Source of the DNA: Sphaerochaetaceae bacterium
GTDB lineage: Bacteria > Spirochaetota > Spirochaetia > Sphaerochaetales > Sphaerochaetaceae
Length of the DNA stretch: 43,922 nt
Assembly: GCA_016938475.1 (NCBI GenBank)
Contig: JAFGUP010000264.1
Coordinates: forward strand, 1 to 43,922
Direction: 5' to 3'
The translations under genes and the position numbers were made by a program. Of this stretch, positions 1-8,148 are shown in pieces. The notes beneath the pieces were generated by a model, which saw only the letters and a program-made list of their open reading frames with translations, ran no database searches and had not been told where the DNA came from. Position 1 is the stretch's first letter; the number at the start of each line of letters is the position of its first letter.

Positions 1-165
1 GCGTATGTCTGCAGGTCTCTACTCACTCAAGGTGTCTCCTCTGATAGTCACTCTAGACTGACACTCCTTACGACAATAGTCAATCTGAGAGAAAGTGACA
101 ATCATCGGGTAAGGGGCTACTCAACTGTCAGCTCTTCGGGTATTCTACAGAAGAATACACCATGA
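1..165 (+). CDS. Possible C-terminal fragment of an upstream gene
   Basis: Frame 1 is open from the first base through 54 codons and ends in a TGA at 163-165. That stop overlaps the ATG of the next gene in the ATGA arrangement used repeatedly elsewhere in this window. The predicted tail is rich in Ser, Thr and Arg and ends in ILQKNTP. I do not recognise a family. A stop-free run of this length arises by chance fairly often, so the ATGA junction is the main support. If real, it would make the DUF4105 gene the second member of an operon. Confidence 0.25.
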   Translation, partial: AYVCRSLLTQGVSSDSHSRLTLLTTIVNLRESDNHRVRGYSTVSSSGILQKNTP

Positions 166-1511
166 AACAGATCTTGCTTCTTTGTACTACTCTTCTTTTA
201 TTCCTCACTCCGATATCAGCGATCTCTCTGATACCTCAGCATACGGTTGATAATCCCAACTCTTCTGTGAACATGCTTTCAGGTGAGGATTTCTGGGATA
301 CTGAGGCAGTTGATGAAAACAGGTACCGCCTGTACCTCACCACGATGGGGCGTGATGATCCCCTTTACGTATGGTTCGGACACACTTCTCTTGTTGTTGA
401 GGATACAAAAAGTGGCCGTGAGGTTATGTATGACTTCGGCATCATCAGTTTTGAAGAAGGGTTTTACAGAGCCTTCGCTCTGGGCAGGATGTGGTATCTC
501 ACATGGGCAACCGATGCGAACATGAGGGTAGCCATGGCCTCCGCTGATCAGAGAAATATCAGCACAGTGGAACTGAACCTGCCACAGAAAGTCATTGTAG
601 AGGTTCTACGGCACCTGAACACGGTAACTGATAAAGAACACTCGACCTATCTGTATCATTATTATGATGAGAACTGTTCCACCCGGATCCGTGATATCAT
701 TGACACAAGTGTGAAAGGCGAGTTCAAACAGCACGCAGAATCAATCGCCCTTGAAGCCACGCTCAGAGAGCTTGTCGCCATGAGCACAGCGGGTTCTCCG
801 GCAGTGATGTGGGCACTCGATTTCCTGCAAAGCGGTAGTATCGATACCGAAATCACCCTGTGGCAGGCGATGTTCCTTCCAAGGATCCTCGAAGAGGCTG
901 TACTCGAGTTCTCGTACACAGCAGCTGACGGATCGAGCATCCCCCTCACCGGTGTCCGCGAGGTCCTTTCGGTGGAGCCGGAAGGCTTGAGGCCTGATAT
1001 GGCTCAAAGCAGAGGTCGGGCCAACCTGATCCTGTTCGCAGGATCGATCCTCCTGGCTCTGGCAAGTCTTCTGCTCAAGAGAGGGTATATCAATGCCCGC
1101 CACCTTCTGAGACAGACCATCTCTCTGAGGCTCTACGGTTTGATAACTGTCACCTGGACCTTCGTCCTTTCTGCGTTTCTGCTGGCTACGGTTTTCCTGA
1201 TGACTTTCACCACACATGACGTGACCTACTTCAATGAGAATATCCTCATAGCATCCCCGCTTGTCATCCTCATGTTCTTCACGGCCCTCCCCTTTCTGGT
1301 CAGCAGGGAACGCCATATGCCTCGAATGGAGAAGCTCAGTAATCTGGCACTGTGGATATCGACTGTGCACATCCTTCTCAAGGTGCTACTCCCTGAGTAT
1401 CTGATTCAGGATAATGCCAACATTTTTTTTACGATTCTGCCCCTATACCTGGCAAACAGCACATATGTTCGTCCACTGCTCGGCAAAGCTGAACGTAATG
1501 AGCAGGATTGA
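162..1511 (+). CDS. DUF4105 (Lnb N-terminal-like) exported protein with C-terminal membrane domain
   Basis: The 449-residue product begins with a typical signal peptide (about residues 1-20). Residues 50-250 match the DUF4105/Lnb N-terminal periplasmic domain: WFGH with the conserved His at 74, the YDFG segment near 90, and the conserved Asn-Cys-Ser/Thr motif at 171-173 (C172). After a linker, five hydrophobic segments follow at about 289-305, 325-349, 361-380, 395-410 and 421-432, so the C-terminal third should lie in the inner membrane with DUF4105 outside. The His plus Cys pair recalls permuted papain-like folds; that is inference. The family is named for the helper of a bifidobacterial lacto-N-biosidase, but its general function is unknown. 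The site AGAAG lies upstream of the ATG. It converges on carbamate kinase across a hairpin at 1531-1555. Confidence 0.85.
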   Translation: MKQILLLCTTLLLFLTPISAISLIPQHTVDNPNSSVNMLSGEDFWDTEAVDENRYRLYLTTMGRDDPLYVWFGHTSLVVEDTKSGREVMYDFGIISFEEGFYRAFALGRMWYLTWATDANMRVAMASADQRNISTVELNLPQKVIVEVLRHLNTVTDKEHSTYLYHYYDENCSTRIRDIIDTSVKGEFKQHAESIALEATLRELVAMSTAGSPAVMWALDFLQSGSIDTEITLWQAMFLPRILEEAVLEFSYTAADGSSIPLTGVREVLSVEPEGLRPDMAQSRGRANLILFAGSILLALASLLLKRGYINARHLLRQTISLRLYGLITVTWTFVLSAFLLATVFLMTFTTHDVTYFNENILIASPLVILMFFTALPFLVSRERHMPRMEKLSNLALWISTVHILLKVLLPEYLIQDNANIFFTILPLYLANSTYVRPLLGKAERNEQD

Positions 1512-1530
1512 AGGGTTCAGGAGAAACAGA

Positions 1531-1555
1531 CATCCTCCCCGCTTCAAGGAGGATG
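1531..1555. terminator. U-less hairpin between convergent genes
   Basis: CATCCTCC (1531-1538) and GGAGGATG (1548-1555) form a perfect 8-bp stem with a 9-nt loop, 20 bases past the DUF4105 stop and about 70 bases past the carbamate kinase stop. Neither strand has a U-tract after the stem, so it is not a classical intrinsic terminator. It could slow or end transcription from both sides, or be one end of a small mobile-element remnant (see findings). Confidence 0.4.
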
Positions 1556-1625
1556 GTGGTGTAGTGCCTGACAATCGGTGACCTATAGGTAGGCTAGAAG
1601 CCCGGGAGGGAATTCACCGTGGAGG

Positions 1626-2573
1626 TCAGGGGACGATCTTGGTCCCTCTATCTCCGTACACAGCGTCATAGATATGCTCGGGGTTGGTGATGATTCCTGT
1701 TTCACCGGTAGTCTTCACAAAATCCATCATCGCCTGGATCTTGGGGAGCATGCTTCCAGGTGCAAAGTGGCCCTCATCGACATACTGCTGACACTCATCG
1801 AGCGAGACTGTAAAAAGATCTTTCTGATCAGGCTTCCCAAAATTGAGAGAGACCCTCTCAACAGCTGTGGAAATAACGAACATATCTGCCTTCAGCTGCT
1901 TTGCAAGAAGTGCAGCGGCAAGATCCTTGTCGATCACAGCCTCTTTCCCATCCAATGCACCGCTCTCGTCACGAACCACAGGGATACCGCCGCCTCCGGC
2001 TGCAATGACGATGACCCCGTTCTCGACCAGAGTCCGTATCGTCTCAAGCTCTACGATGGATACGGGCTTCGGAGAAGCAACTACCCTTCGGAATCCTCTG
2101 CCGGAATCTTCCATAATATCCCAGCCATGATTCTGTCGGTGTTCCTCGGCATCCTCCTGACTCATGAACGATCCGATAGGTTTTGTAGGATGAGTGAAGG
2201 AGGGGTCCTTCGGGTCAACCTCGACCTGAGTAACGATCGTTGCCACCTGAGCATCCACTGCAGATGCGGTGAACTCATTCTTCAATGCCCGCTGCAGCTG
2301 GTACCCGATTGCACCCTGAGTATCGGCAACACAGGAATCGAGGGGTACTGAGTGGAGAATCTTACTTGAATATTCCGCTCTCAGGAGGATAAACCCAACC
2401 TGCGGGCCATTTCCGTGAGCGATGACGACTCTGTGTCCGTCCTGTACCAGTTTCACGATACGGTGAGCGGTCTTCTGTGCCGCTTCGTACTGGCTTTTCA
2501 CCGTCACATGCTTGCTGTCCTCTATCAGGGAGTTTCCCCCGATAGCGATAACTATCAATTTACTCGTATCCAT
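1626..2573 (-). CDS. arcC: Carbamate kinase
   Basis: The 315-residue product is a full-length carbamate kinase of the amino-acid kinase fold. It makes ATP and carbamate from carbamoyl phosphate and ADP, usually the last step of arginine-deiminase or related fermentation. Diagnostic segments are AIGGNSL near the N-terminus, HGNGPQVG at about 55-62, the VDPKDPSF segment, and the AAGGGGIPV nucleotide-binding segment. No arginine deiminase or ornithine carbamoyltransferase gene is nearby, so the carbamoyl-phosphate source is not visible. AGGAAATAG precedes the ATG. It has its own promoter, divergent from the GH3 gene. Confidence 0.95.
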   Translation of the reverse strand: MDTSKLIVIAIGGNSLIEDSKHVTVKSQYEAAQKTAHRIVKLVQDGHRVVIAHGNGPQVGFILLRAEYSSKILHSVPLDSCVADTQGAIGYQLQRALKNEFTASAVDAQVATIVTQVEVDPKDPSFTHPTKPIGSFMSQEDAEEHRQNHGWDIMEDSGRGFRRVVASPKPVSIVELETIRTLVENGVIVIAAGGGGIPVVRDESGALDGKEAVIDKDLAAALLAKQLKADMFVISTAVERVSLNFGKPDQKDLFTVSLDECQQYVDEGHFAPGSMLPKIQAMMDFVKTTGETGIITNPEHIYDAVYGDRGTKIVP

Positions 2574-2613
2574 AGTCTCTATTTCCTTTTTTTCTGGAAG
2601 TCTCGTGGAATCC

Positions 2614-2641
2614 AGTATACCCTTAATGCAACAAAATGCAA
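2614..2641 (-). promoter_or_regulatory. Sigma70-type promoter of arcC
   Basis: On the minus strand TTGCAT (2641-2636) is separated by 16 bases from TATACT (2619-2614), giving a leader of about 35 bases. The -35 hexamer sits inside a direct repeat (ATGCAACAAA twice, 2626-2645), which could be a regulator site. Confidence 0.5.
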
Positions 2642-2656
2642 CAAAATTCTCTTCAA

Positions 2657-2685
2657 TTGACCCGAATTCGTATCTCTGATACTCT
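2657..2685 (+). promoter_or_regulatory. Sigma70-type promoter of the GH3-family gene
   Basis: TTGACC (2657-2662), a 17-base spacer and TACTCT (2680-2685) predict a transcription start near 2692. This is downstream of the ATG at 2636, so that longer start would not be in the mRNA. It supports translation from 2738. Confidence 0.55.
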
Positions 2686-2737
2686 AAAGACAGTTACTGA
2701 AGCGATTGATAGCTTCAGTGACGAAGGAACGAAGTTG

Positions 2738-4273
2738 ATGAAACCGACCCTTACCTACGAACAGTCATTCGCGCAACGGTTTGTAATAGGACTGGAGGGA
2801 TTGCAGCTCACTCAGGAATCTATCGATGCTCTGCACCATTTCAATGTGAGTTCAATCCTGATCAGAGGAAGGAACATCGAGAACAGGGAACAGTTTTCTG
2901 ATCTGATCGACTCGGTTCGTGCCGAAGTGGACAAATCAACCGGTCTCGCCCCGCTGTTTCTTCTCCTCAGCGATGCCGAAGGCGAACATGCACTGCAGCG
3001 GATCATGACCTACATACCCAGCAACCTGGCACTCTGTGCATCCGGTGATGAAGGAAGTGCTTTTTCTGCGGGAAGGATCCTTGCCCTTGAGCTCGGGTCC
3101 CTCGGAATCGATGGCATTATCGCACCCTCGCTCAATGTCAACACCAACAGGATAAAACGGGAGCAGGGACTGCTGTGCTTCTCTGACCAGGTCGATATCG
3201 TCTCACGCTTCGGAAACTCCATGATGCAGGGACTGATGAGTTCCTCCATGATCTCGATAGCCCATGACTTTCCCGGTTTTGCAGGGACCTACCAGACACC
3301 GCAGAGTACCCTTAGAATCAATGAGAATATCCTGGAGGAACTGGAATCAGGAGAACTCTATCCGTTCACCTCGGCGATCTCCCTCGGTCTGGAGGCTCTG
3401 ATGTGTGCCCCGGCATATTACCAGGCATTCGATACCGAGATAAAGATATCGAGTATGAGTGAATCGCTGATACGGAACCACCTGCGTGAAGAGTTGGGAT
3501 TCAAAGGAGTCGTGTGCACCCCGATCATTGACATGCCAATGATCAGCGATCATTTCCCCATCGAGACCGTCGCTGTTGAAAGCGCGAAGAGCTCCTGTGA
3601 TCTTATCGTCCTCAGCGGGGACTATGCACACCTTGAAACATGCTATGCCAGCATGTGGGACGCTCTTTCAACCGGGTATATCGATTCGAATGATCATAAA
3701 GAAGCTGTGCAGCGGATTCTCACGATGAAAAGAAAACACCAGCAGCAGAGAGAGGAGACTGATCTCTCGTTCCTCAAAGAGCAACATGAGTCGATAGCTT
3801 CTTCCATCATCGAGCGTTCGCTTACCCTCGTGCAGGCGCAGGAAGAACAGCTGCCCGACCTCGGGACCTTCCCGATCTTTCTGTCACGAAAGCGGGAGGA
3901 ACATGAGCAGGGTTCGTCGTTCGCTGCATGGATGCACGAAAGACTAGGCGGAGAGATGGCAGAATTCTCTGCAGAGATTGAATCTCAGGAGATCAACCAC
4001 ATGCTTGAAGAGGTGAGTGACAACAGTGCTATCGTAATCCTGCTTGATGCAGGGCAGGAGGACAGTTCTCAGCTTGTCCTGGCCAATGCACTCGGTGCGA
4101 CGGGAATACCGACGATCGCCGTATCGTGCACGAACCCCTACGACCTCCTCTTCCTTCAGGAAACGATTGTATCGATCGCACTTTTCGTAGATACGGAACA
4201 AGCCTACGAAGCTCTTCTGAAGGTTCTTACGAAAGAGAGGAATCCGACCGGGAATGCATCCATTCACTGGTAA
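2738..4273 (+). CDS. Glycoside hydrolase family 3-like protein, probably catalytically inactive
   Basis: The 511-residue product follows the NagZ-type GH3 TIM-barrel layout: a DAEGEH segment in place of DQEGGR, an IIAPSLNVN segment, an HDFPGF segment in place of KHFPGH, and GFKGVVCTPIIDM where active enzymes have the nucleophile Asp. Both the catalytic loop (Lys and His) and the nucleophile (Pro, codon 3521-3523) are changed, so hydrolysis is unlikely; a binding or regulatory role is inferred. A second, alpha/beta domain follows from about residue 350. No signal peptide is seen. The start at 2738 is chosen because GAAGGAA lies 9 bases upstream and the promoter at 2657-2685 falls after the alternative ATG at 2636. 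Its neighbours give no clear pathway. Confidence 0.8.
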   Translation: MKPTLTYEQSFAQRFVIGLEGLQLTQESIDALHHFNVSSILIRGRNIENREQFSDLIDSVRAEVDKSTGLAPLFLLLSDAEGEHALQRIMTYIPSNLALCASGDEGSAFSAGRILALELGSLGIDGIIAPSLNVNTNRIKREQGLLCFSDQVDIVSRFGNSMMQGLMSSSMISIAHDFPGFAGTYQTPQSTLRINENILEELESGELYPFTSAISLGLEALMCAPAYYQAFDTEIKISSMSESLIRNHLREELGFKGVVCTPIIDMPMISDHFPIETVAVESAKSSCDLIVLSGDYAHLETCYASMWDALSTGYIDSNDHKEAVQRILTMKRKHQQQREETDLSFLKEQHESIASSIIERSLTLVQAQEEQLPDLGTFPIFLSRKREEHEQGSSFAAWMHERLGGEMAEFSAEIESQEINHMLEEVSDNSAIVILLDAGQEDSSQLVLANALGATGIPTIAVSCTNPYDLLFLQETIVSIALFVDTEQAYEALLKVLTKERNPTGNASIHW

Positions 4274-4345
4274 GACCCTCCCTTTTAATTCCTGTACCAG
4301 ATCAGAAGGCATACATGCTATCAGCTCTTTACCAAAGATTCTCTT

Positions 4346-4354
4346 TGCTATAAG
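4346..4354 (+). promoter_or_regulatory. Possible extended -10 promoter of the queuosine-precursor transporter
   Basis: TGC followed by TATAAG fits an extended -10 element 33 bases before the transporter ATG. No good -35 hexamer accompanies it. I looked for a preQ1 riboswitch in 4274-4386 and could not support one. Confidence 0.3.
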
Positions 4355-4386
4355 GTGTGACAAACATTTCTGACAGAAGGTGAATC

Positions 4387-5040
4387 ATGACAGGTAAAGA
4401 CAAGAAAATGATGTTTCTTTTTGCTCTCTACATCACATCCATGGTACTGGTGAACACGCTCGGATCGAAGATTACTACGATAGCAGGAGTCAGAACCTCG
4501 GTCGGAGTATTTTTCATACCGATTCTTTTTCTTGTGACCGATATCATCGGGGAGGTGCACGGGCGCAAGGTAAGTGCTCTTTTTGTGAACTACTCTGCGA
4601 TCATGCTCCTGTTCATGTTCCTGATGATGGCACTCAGTATACAGCTTCCACCGAACCCGACATGGACTCTTCAGGAGAGTTATGAGTCGATTTTCGGTTC
4701 AAGCATGAGGATGACGATTGCCTCCCTGATCTCCTTCTATGCCGCTCAGCAGATCGATGTATTGACCTTTTCCGTGCTGAAAGCTCTTACGAAGAAAAAG
4801 CATCTGTGGATCAGGAACAATGTCAGTACGATCCTGAGTCAGTTCATTGACACAACTGTGTTCATGTTCCTTGCCTTCTATCGGATGAGTGACCGTTTCA
4901 CGGTTCCGGTCATCTTCTCCATGATCATCCCCTACTGGCTTTTCAAGGTCGTCCTAGCACTTCTTGACACTCCTCTATGCTATCTTGGAGTGTACTGGCT
5001 CAGAAAGGAGAAGCATGAGGCTGCAACGGTCAATGCATGA
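4387..5040 (+). CDS. Queuosine precursor transporter (VUT/YhhQ family)
   Basis: The 217-residue membrane protein has about six hydrophobic segments and the family's signature residues: VTDIIGEVHGRK at about 50-61, IDTTVFMFLAF near 154-164, and a late LLDTPLCYLG segment. Family members import queuine-type precursors (preQ0, preQ1 or queuine) for making queuosine at position 34 of GUN tRNAs; the substrate here cannot be read from the sequence. AGAAGGTG lies just before the ATG. The last 26 bases overlap the SGNH hydrolase gene, suggesting co-translation. No queuosine biosynthesis gene lies in the window. Confidence 0.88.
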   Translation: MTGKDKKMMFLFALYITSMVLVNTLGSKITTIAGVRTSVGVFFIPILFLVTDIIGEVHGRKVSALFVNYSAIMLLFMFLMMALSIQLPPNPTWTLQESYESIFGSSMRMTIASLISFYAAQQIDVLTFSVLKALTKKKHLWIRNNVSTILSQFIDTTVFMFLAFYRMSDRFTVPVIFSMIIPYWLFKVVLALLDTPLCYLGVYWLRKEKHEAATVNA

Positions 5041-5728
5041 CCTGTTCATCGTAGGAGACTCCATGACCAGGGGATATTTCGGTATCCCCTATACACCGCT
5101 GCTCACCCTGCCATTCGCTACCAGAGGATATGACGGGGCTACCCTGAGTATGGCTGCAGAGAATGCAGCCAAAGTCCTGAGACAAAAACGGGGAATTCTC
5201 CTGCTGCTTGCAGGGACGAACGACCTCCTCGCTTCCTACTATCACGGCATCGATGCTACGGGAGCACACGAATTGGTCGACGATCCGGTCGATGATATCA
5301 ACACATGGATCAAGAAGACTCAGACGATGATCGAACCTCTGAAGGACTCGTTCACACTCGTGTTATCCACTATACCGCTCATATACCGTTCATCCCTTCC
5401 CCTATTCAATGAACTTCTGAACGGCTACGAGGAGGCGATACGCTTGCTCTCCCAATCCATCGGTACGCATCTGATCGATCTCGGCTCCTCTCTCAGAGCA
5501 GTCCAGGAGTCAACTGACAGCACCTACTTTCCTCCTTCACGGGCATCTCTTGCAAGGGATGCCGAGTTCCTGCATACAGTAGAGCATGCAGAGGAACTAC
5601 TGAAACAGGAGCGGGGACTCACACTCAGTGTGGACGGGGTTCATCCGGACAGCATAGCATCTACTCTGGTAGCACATGAGATAGACGCTTTTTTCGGCCA
5701 GACACTACACGTCAGTGATACTTTTTAG
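5015..5728 (+). CDS. SGNH/GDSL-type hydrolase
   Basis: The 237-residue product carries the blocks of an SGNH hydrolase: GDS at 14-16 (nucleophile S16), the GTND segment with N69, and DGVH with D207 and H210 as the remaining catalytic residues. The family deacylates a wide range of esters, so the substrate is unknown. No signal peptide is visible, so it should be cytoplasmic. The start at 5015 is preferred because AAAGGAG ends four bases before it; an in-frame ATG at 5033 lacks a comparable site. It overlaps the transporter gene, so the two are probably one transcript. Confidence 0.82.
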   Translation: MRLQRSMHDLFIVGDSMTRGYFGIPYTPLLTLPFATRGYDGATLSMAAENAAKVLRQKRGILLLLAGTNDLLASYYHGIDATGAHELVDDPVDDINTWIKKTQTMIEPLKDSFTLVLSTIPLIYRSSLPLFNELLNGYEEAIRLLSQSIGTHLIDLGSSLRAVQESTDSTYFPPSRASLARDAEFLHTVEHAEELLKQERGLTLSVDGVHPDSIASTLVAHEIDAFFGQTLHVSDTF

Positions 5729-5778
5729 TACATTCGTACAGATAGAACCATACAAGAACCATATGTGGAGGATTTGAA

Positions 5779-8139
5779 ATGGCAGATCAGGAATTATTGC
5801 CCGTTGAGCAGACGCTCCCCCGCAATCTATATATACTTCCTCTCGTGGGTAATCCGATATTTCCCGGATTATTCACTCCCCTCGTGATCGAGGCCAAAGA
5901 GGATATAGATATTGTGAACCAGTCTCTGAATCAGGGTGGAGACATCGGTCTTCTCCTAGTGAAGGATGAGCAGAAGACAGAGTACGATAGTGAGAACCTG
6001 TACCGGGTGGGTACGATTGCAAAGATCATCAAGAAAATCAAACTGCCTGACGGTGGAATGAACATCTTCATATCGACGATGAAACGATTCCAGGTGAAAG
6101 AATTCCACACTAACGGAAAGTTCATCGCGGCCGAGGTCGACTATCTTGAAGACATCGAGGACAATCCTACCGAGCTCAAGGCATGGACGCGGCAGCTGAT
6201 AACAGAAACAAAGAAACTGTCCAAGGGAAATCCTCTGTTCACTGAAGAGATGAGACTCAACATGGTGAATATCGATCAGGCAGGAAAGATGGCCGACTTC
6301 ATAGCGTCCATCATCAATATAGACCGCCGTCAGCAGCAGCGCATTCTCGAGACTCTCAATGTGAGACGTCGCATGGAACGTGTTCTGGTGCACATCAAGA
6401 AGGAACAGCAGGTTCTTCAGATGCAGGAGAAGATCCAGAGCCGGGTCAACAGTAAACTGGAGAAGAATCAGCGGGACTACTTTCTGAGAGAGGAACTGAA
6501 GTACATTCAGCAGGAACTTGGTCTGACAAGCGACCCCAAGACTGCGACCTATCAGAAGCTGGCAAAGAAAATCGCCTCACTGAACCTGGAAGGAGAAGTG
6601 CTTGATGCCGTGACGAACGAACTGGACAAGTTCAAGTCTCTTGATCCCAACAGTCCCGAGTACTCTATCACCCGCACCTACCTCGAAACGATAGCTGCCC
6701 TTCCCTGGAAAGATCCCGACGTTGAGGACTTCTCCCTCGCTTCGGCGAAGAAAATCCTGGAACGGGATCACTACGGTCTGAAGGACGTGAAAGACAGAAT
6801 CCTTGAATTTCTTGCAGTGCGCAAGATGAAACAGGATACCAAAGGCTCCATCATCTGTCTCGTAGGCCCTCCAGGAGTCGGAAAGACCTCTGTGGGCAGA
6901 TCGATAGCCTCGGCCCTGAAGAAGGAGTACTATCGCTTCAGTGTCGGGGGAATGAGGGATGAGGCAGAGATCAAGGGACACCGCAGGACCTATATCGGGG
7001 CGATGCCCGGAAAGATCATCCAGGGCCTCAAGACAGTAAAGAGCAAGAACCCGGTCTTTCTCATTGACGAGATAGACAAGATGGGGGCAAGTTACCAGGG
7101 AGACCCTGCTTCAGCCCTCCTGGAAGTGCTTGACAGCGAACAGAACTACGCGTTTCGTGACCACTATCTCGACCTCCCCTTTGATGCCTCTCATATCCTG
7201 TTCATTGTAACAGCAAATACTCTCGAGACTATTCCGAGGCCTCTTCTGGACAGGATGGAGGTTATCTCACTGCCGGGATACACGAGCAACGAAAAGCTTT
7301 CGATCGGGAAGAAGTATCTTGTACCCAAATCACTCAAGAAACATGGTCTGATGAAAAGCGATGTACGCTACACAGATGCGATTCTCCGTGAGATAGCGGA
7401 ATCGTATGCCCGTGAAGCCGGTGTAAGAAACTATGAGAAGTCCCTTGACCGTATTCACCGGAAGGTGGCTCGTGATATCCTTGAAGAAACGGTGAAGAAA
7501 CCGGTCAGAATCACCGATAAACGAATGATCAAATACCTGGGCAAGCCGATATTCCGTGAGGATGAGATTAAGAAGGCAGACCGTCCAGGAATGGCAGTAG
7601 GACTTGCATGGACGAGTATGGGCGGAGACACGCTGATTATTGAGTCAGTGAGTTACCCGGGTAAGGGAGAACTGAAACTGACCGGAAAACTGGGAGAAGT
7701 GATGCAGGAATCTGCTTCCATCGCTCTCACTCATATAAAGAGTATAGCCGGTCAGTGGAAGATTGATACAGAGTGGTTCAATACCCACGCAATACACCTT
7801 CATGTGCCTGAAGGGGCTACTCCCAAAGACGGTCCGAGTGCAGGGATCACGATGGCAACGAGCTTTTTCAGTCTGCTCACTGACAGACCGATAAAAGACC
7901 ACCTTGCCATGACCGGAGAGCTCGATCTGATCGGAAAGGTGATGCCGATCGGCGGGCTGAAAGAGAAGGTTCTCGCGGCCAAGAGAAATGCCATAGATAC
8001 GATCATATTCCCGAAACACAATGTGAAAGACCTTGAGGAACTTGACGAGGAAATCACCAGCGGGATCACCTTCCATCCGGTTTCGACCTTCGAAGAAGTT
8101 CTTCAGTATGCCTTTGATGGCATCAAGAAACAACGCTAG
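5779..8139 (+). CDS. lon: ATP-dependent Lon protease
   Basis: The 786-residue protein is a complete bacterial-type (LonA) protease. The N-terminal substrate-binding domain (about 15-210) leads through a coiled-coil stretch to the AAA+ module, with Walker A GPPGVGKT at 363-370 and Walker B FLIDEID near 427-433, and then the protease domain. The catalytic dyad is Ser687 (in KDGPSAG) and Lys730 (in GGLKEK), with the same 43-residue spacing as in E. coli Lon. It degrades misfolded and regulatory proteins in the cytoplasm. GGAGG lies nine bases before the ATG. No CIRCE heat-shock element is seen upstream. The U32 gene follows after nine bases. Confidence 0.97.
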   Translation: MADQELLPVEQTLPRNLYILPLVGNPIFPGLFTPLVIEAKEDIDIVNQSLNQGGDIGLLLVKDEQKTEYDSENLYRVGTIAKIIKKIKLPDGGMNIFISTMKRFQVKEFHTNGKFIAAEVDYLEDIEDNPTELKAWTRQLITETKKLSKGNPLFTEEMRLNMVNIDQAGKMADFIASIINIDRRQQQRILETLNVRRRMERVLVHIKKEQQVLQMQEKIQSRVNSKLEKNQRDYFLREELKYIQQELGLTSDPKTATYQKLAKKIASLNLEGEVLDAVTNELDKFKSLDPNSPEYSITRTYLETIAALPWKDPDVEDFSLASAKKILERDHYGLKDVKDRILEFLAVRKMKQDTKGSIICLVGPPGVGKTSVGRSIASALKKEYYRFSVGGMRDEAEIKGHRRTYIGAMPGKIIQGLKTVKSKNPVFLIDEIDKMGASYQGDPASALLEVLDSEQNYAFRDHYLDLPFDASHILFIVTANTLETIPRPLLDRMEVISLPGYTSNEKLSIGKKYLVPKSLKKHGLMKSDVRYTDAILREIAESYAREAGVRNYEKSLDRIHRKVARDILEETVKKPVRITDKRMIKYLGKPIFREDEIKKADRPGMAVGLAWTSMGGDTLIIESVSYPGKGELKLTGKLGEVMQESASIALTHIKSIAGQWKIDTEWFNTHAIHLHVPEGATPKDGPSAGITMATSFFSLLTDRPIKDHLAMTGELDLIGKVMPIGGLKEKVLAAKRNAIDTIIFPKHNVKDLEELDEEITSGITFHPVSTFEEVLQYAFDGIKKQR

Positions 8140-8148
8140 GTCCGCGTC

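Noticed and set aside
2636-2737. Longer N-terminus for the GH3-family protein
   Set aside because: No ribosome site before 2636, and the predicted transcription start falls downstream of it.
4274-4386. preQ1 riboswitch ahead of the queuosine-precursor transporter
   Set aside because: The short stem plus A-rich tail of preQ1 aptamers could not be found; only an extended -10 is visible.
5729-5778. CIRCE-type heat-shock element before lon
   Set aside because: Only a short AGAACCATA direct repeat is present; the TTAGCACTC inverted repeat is absent.
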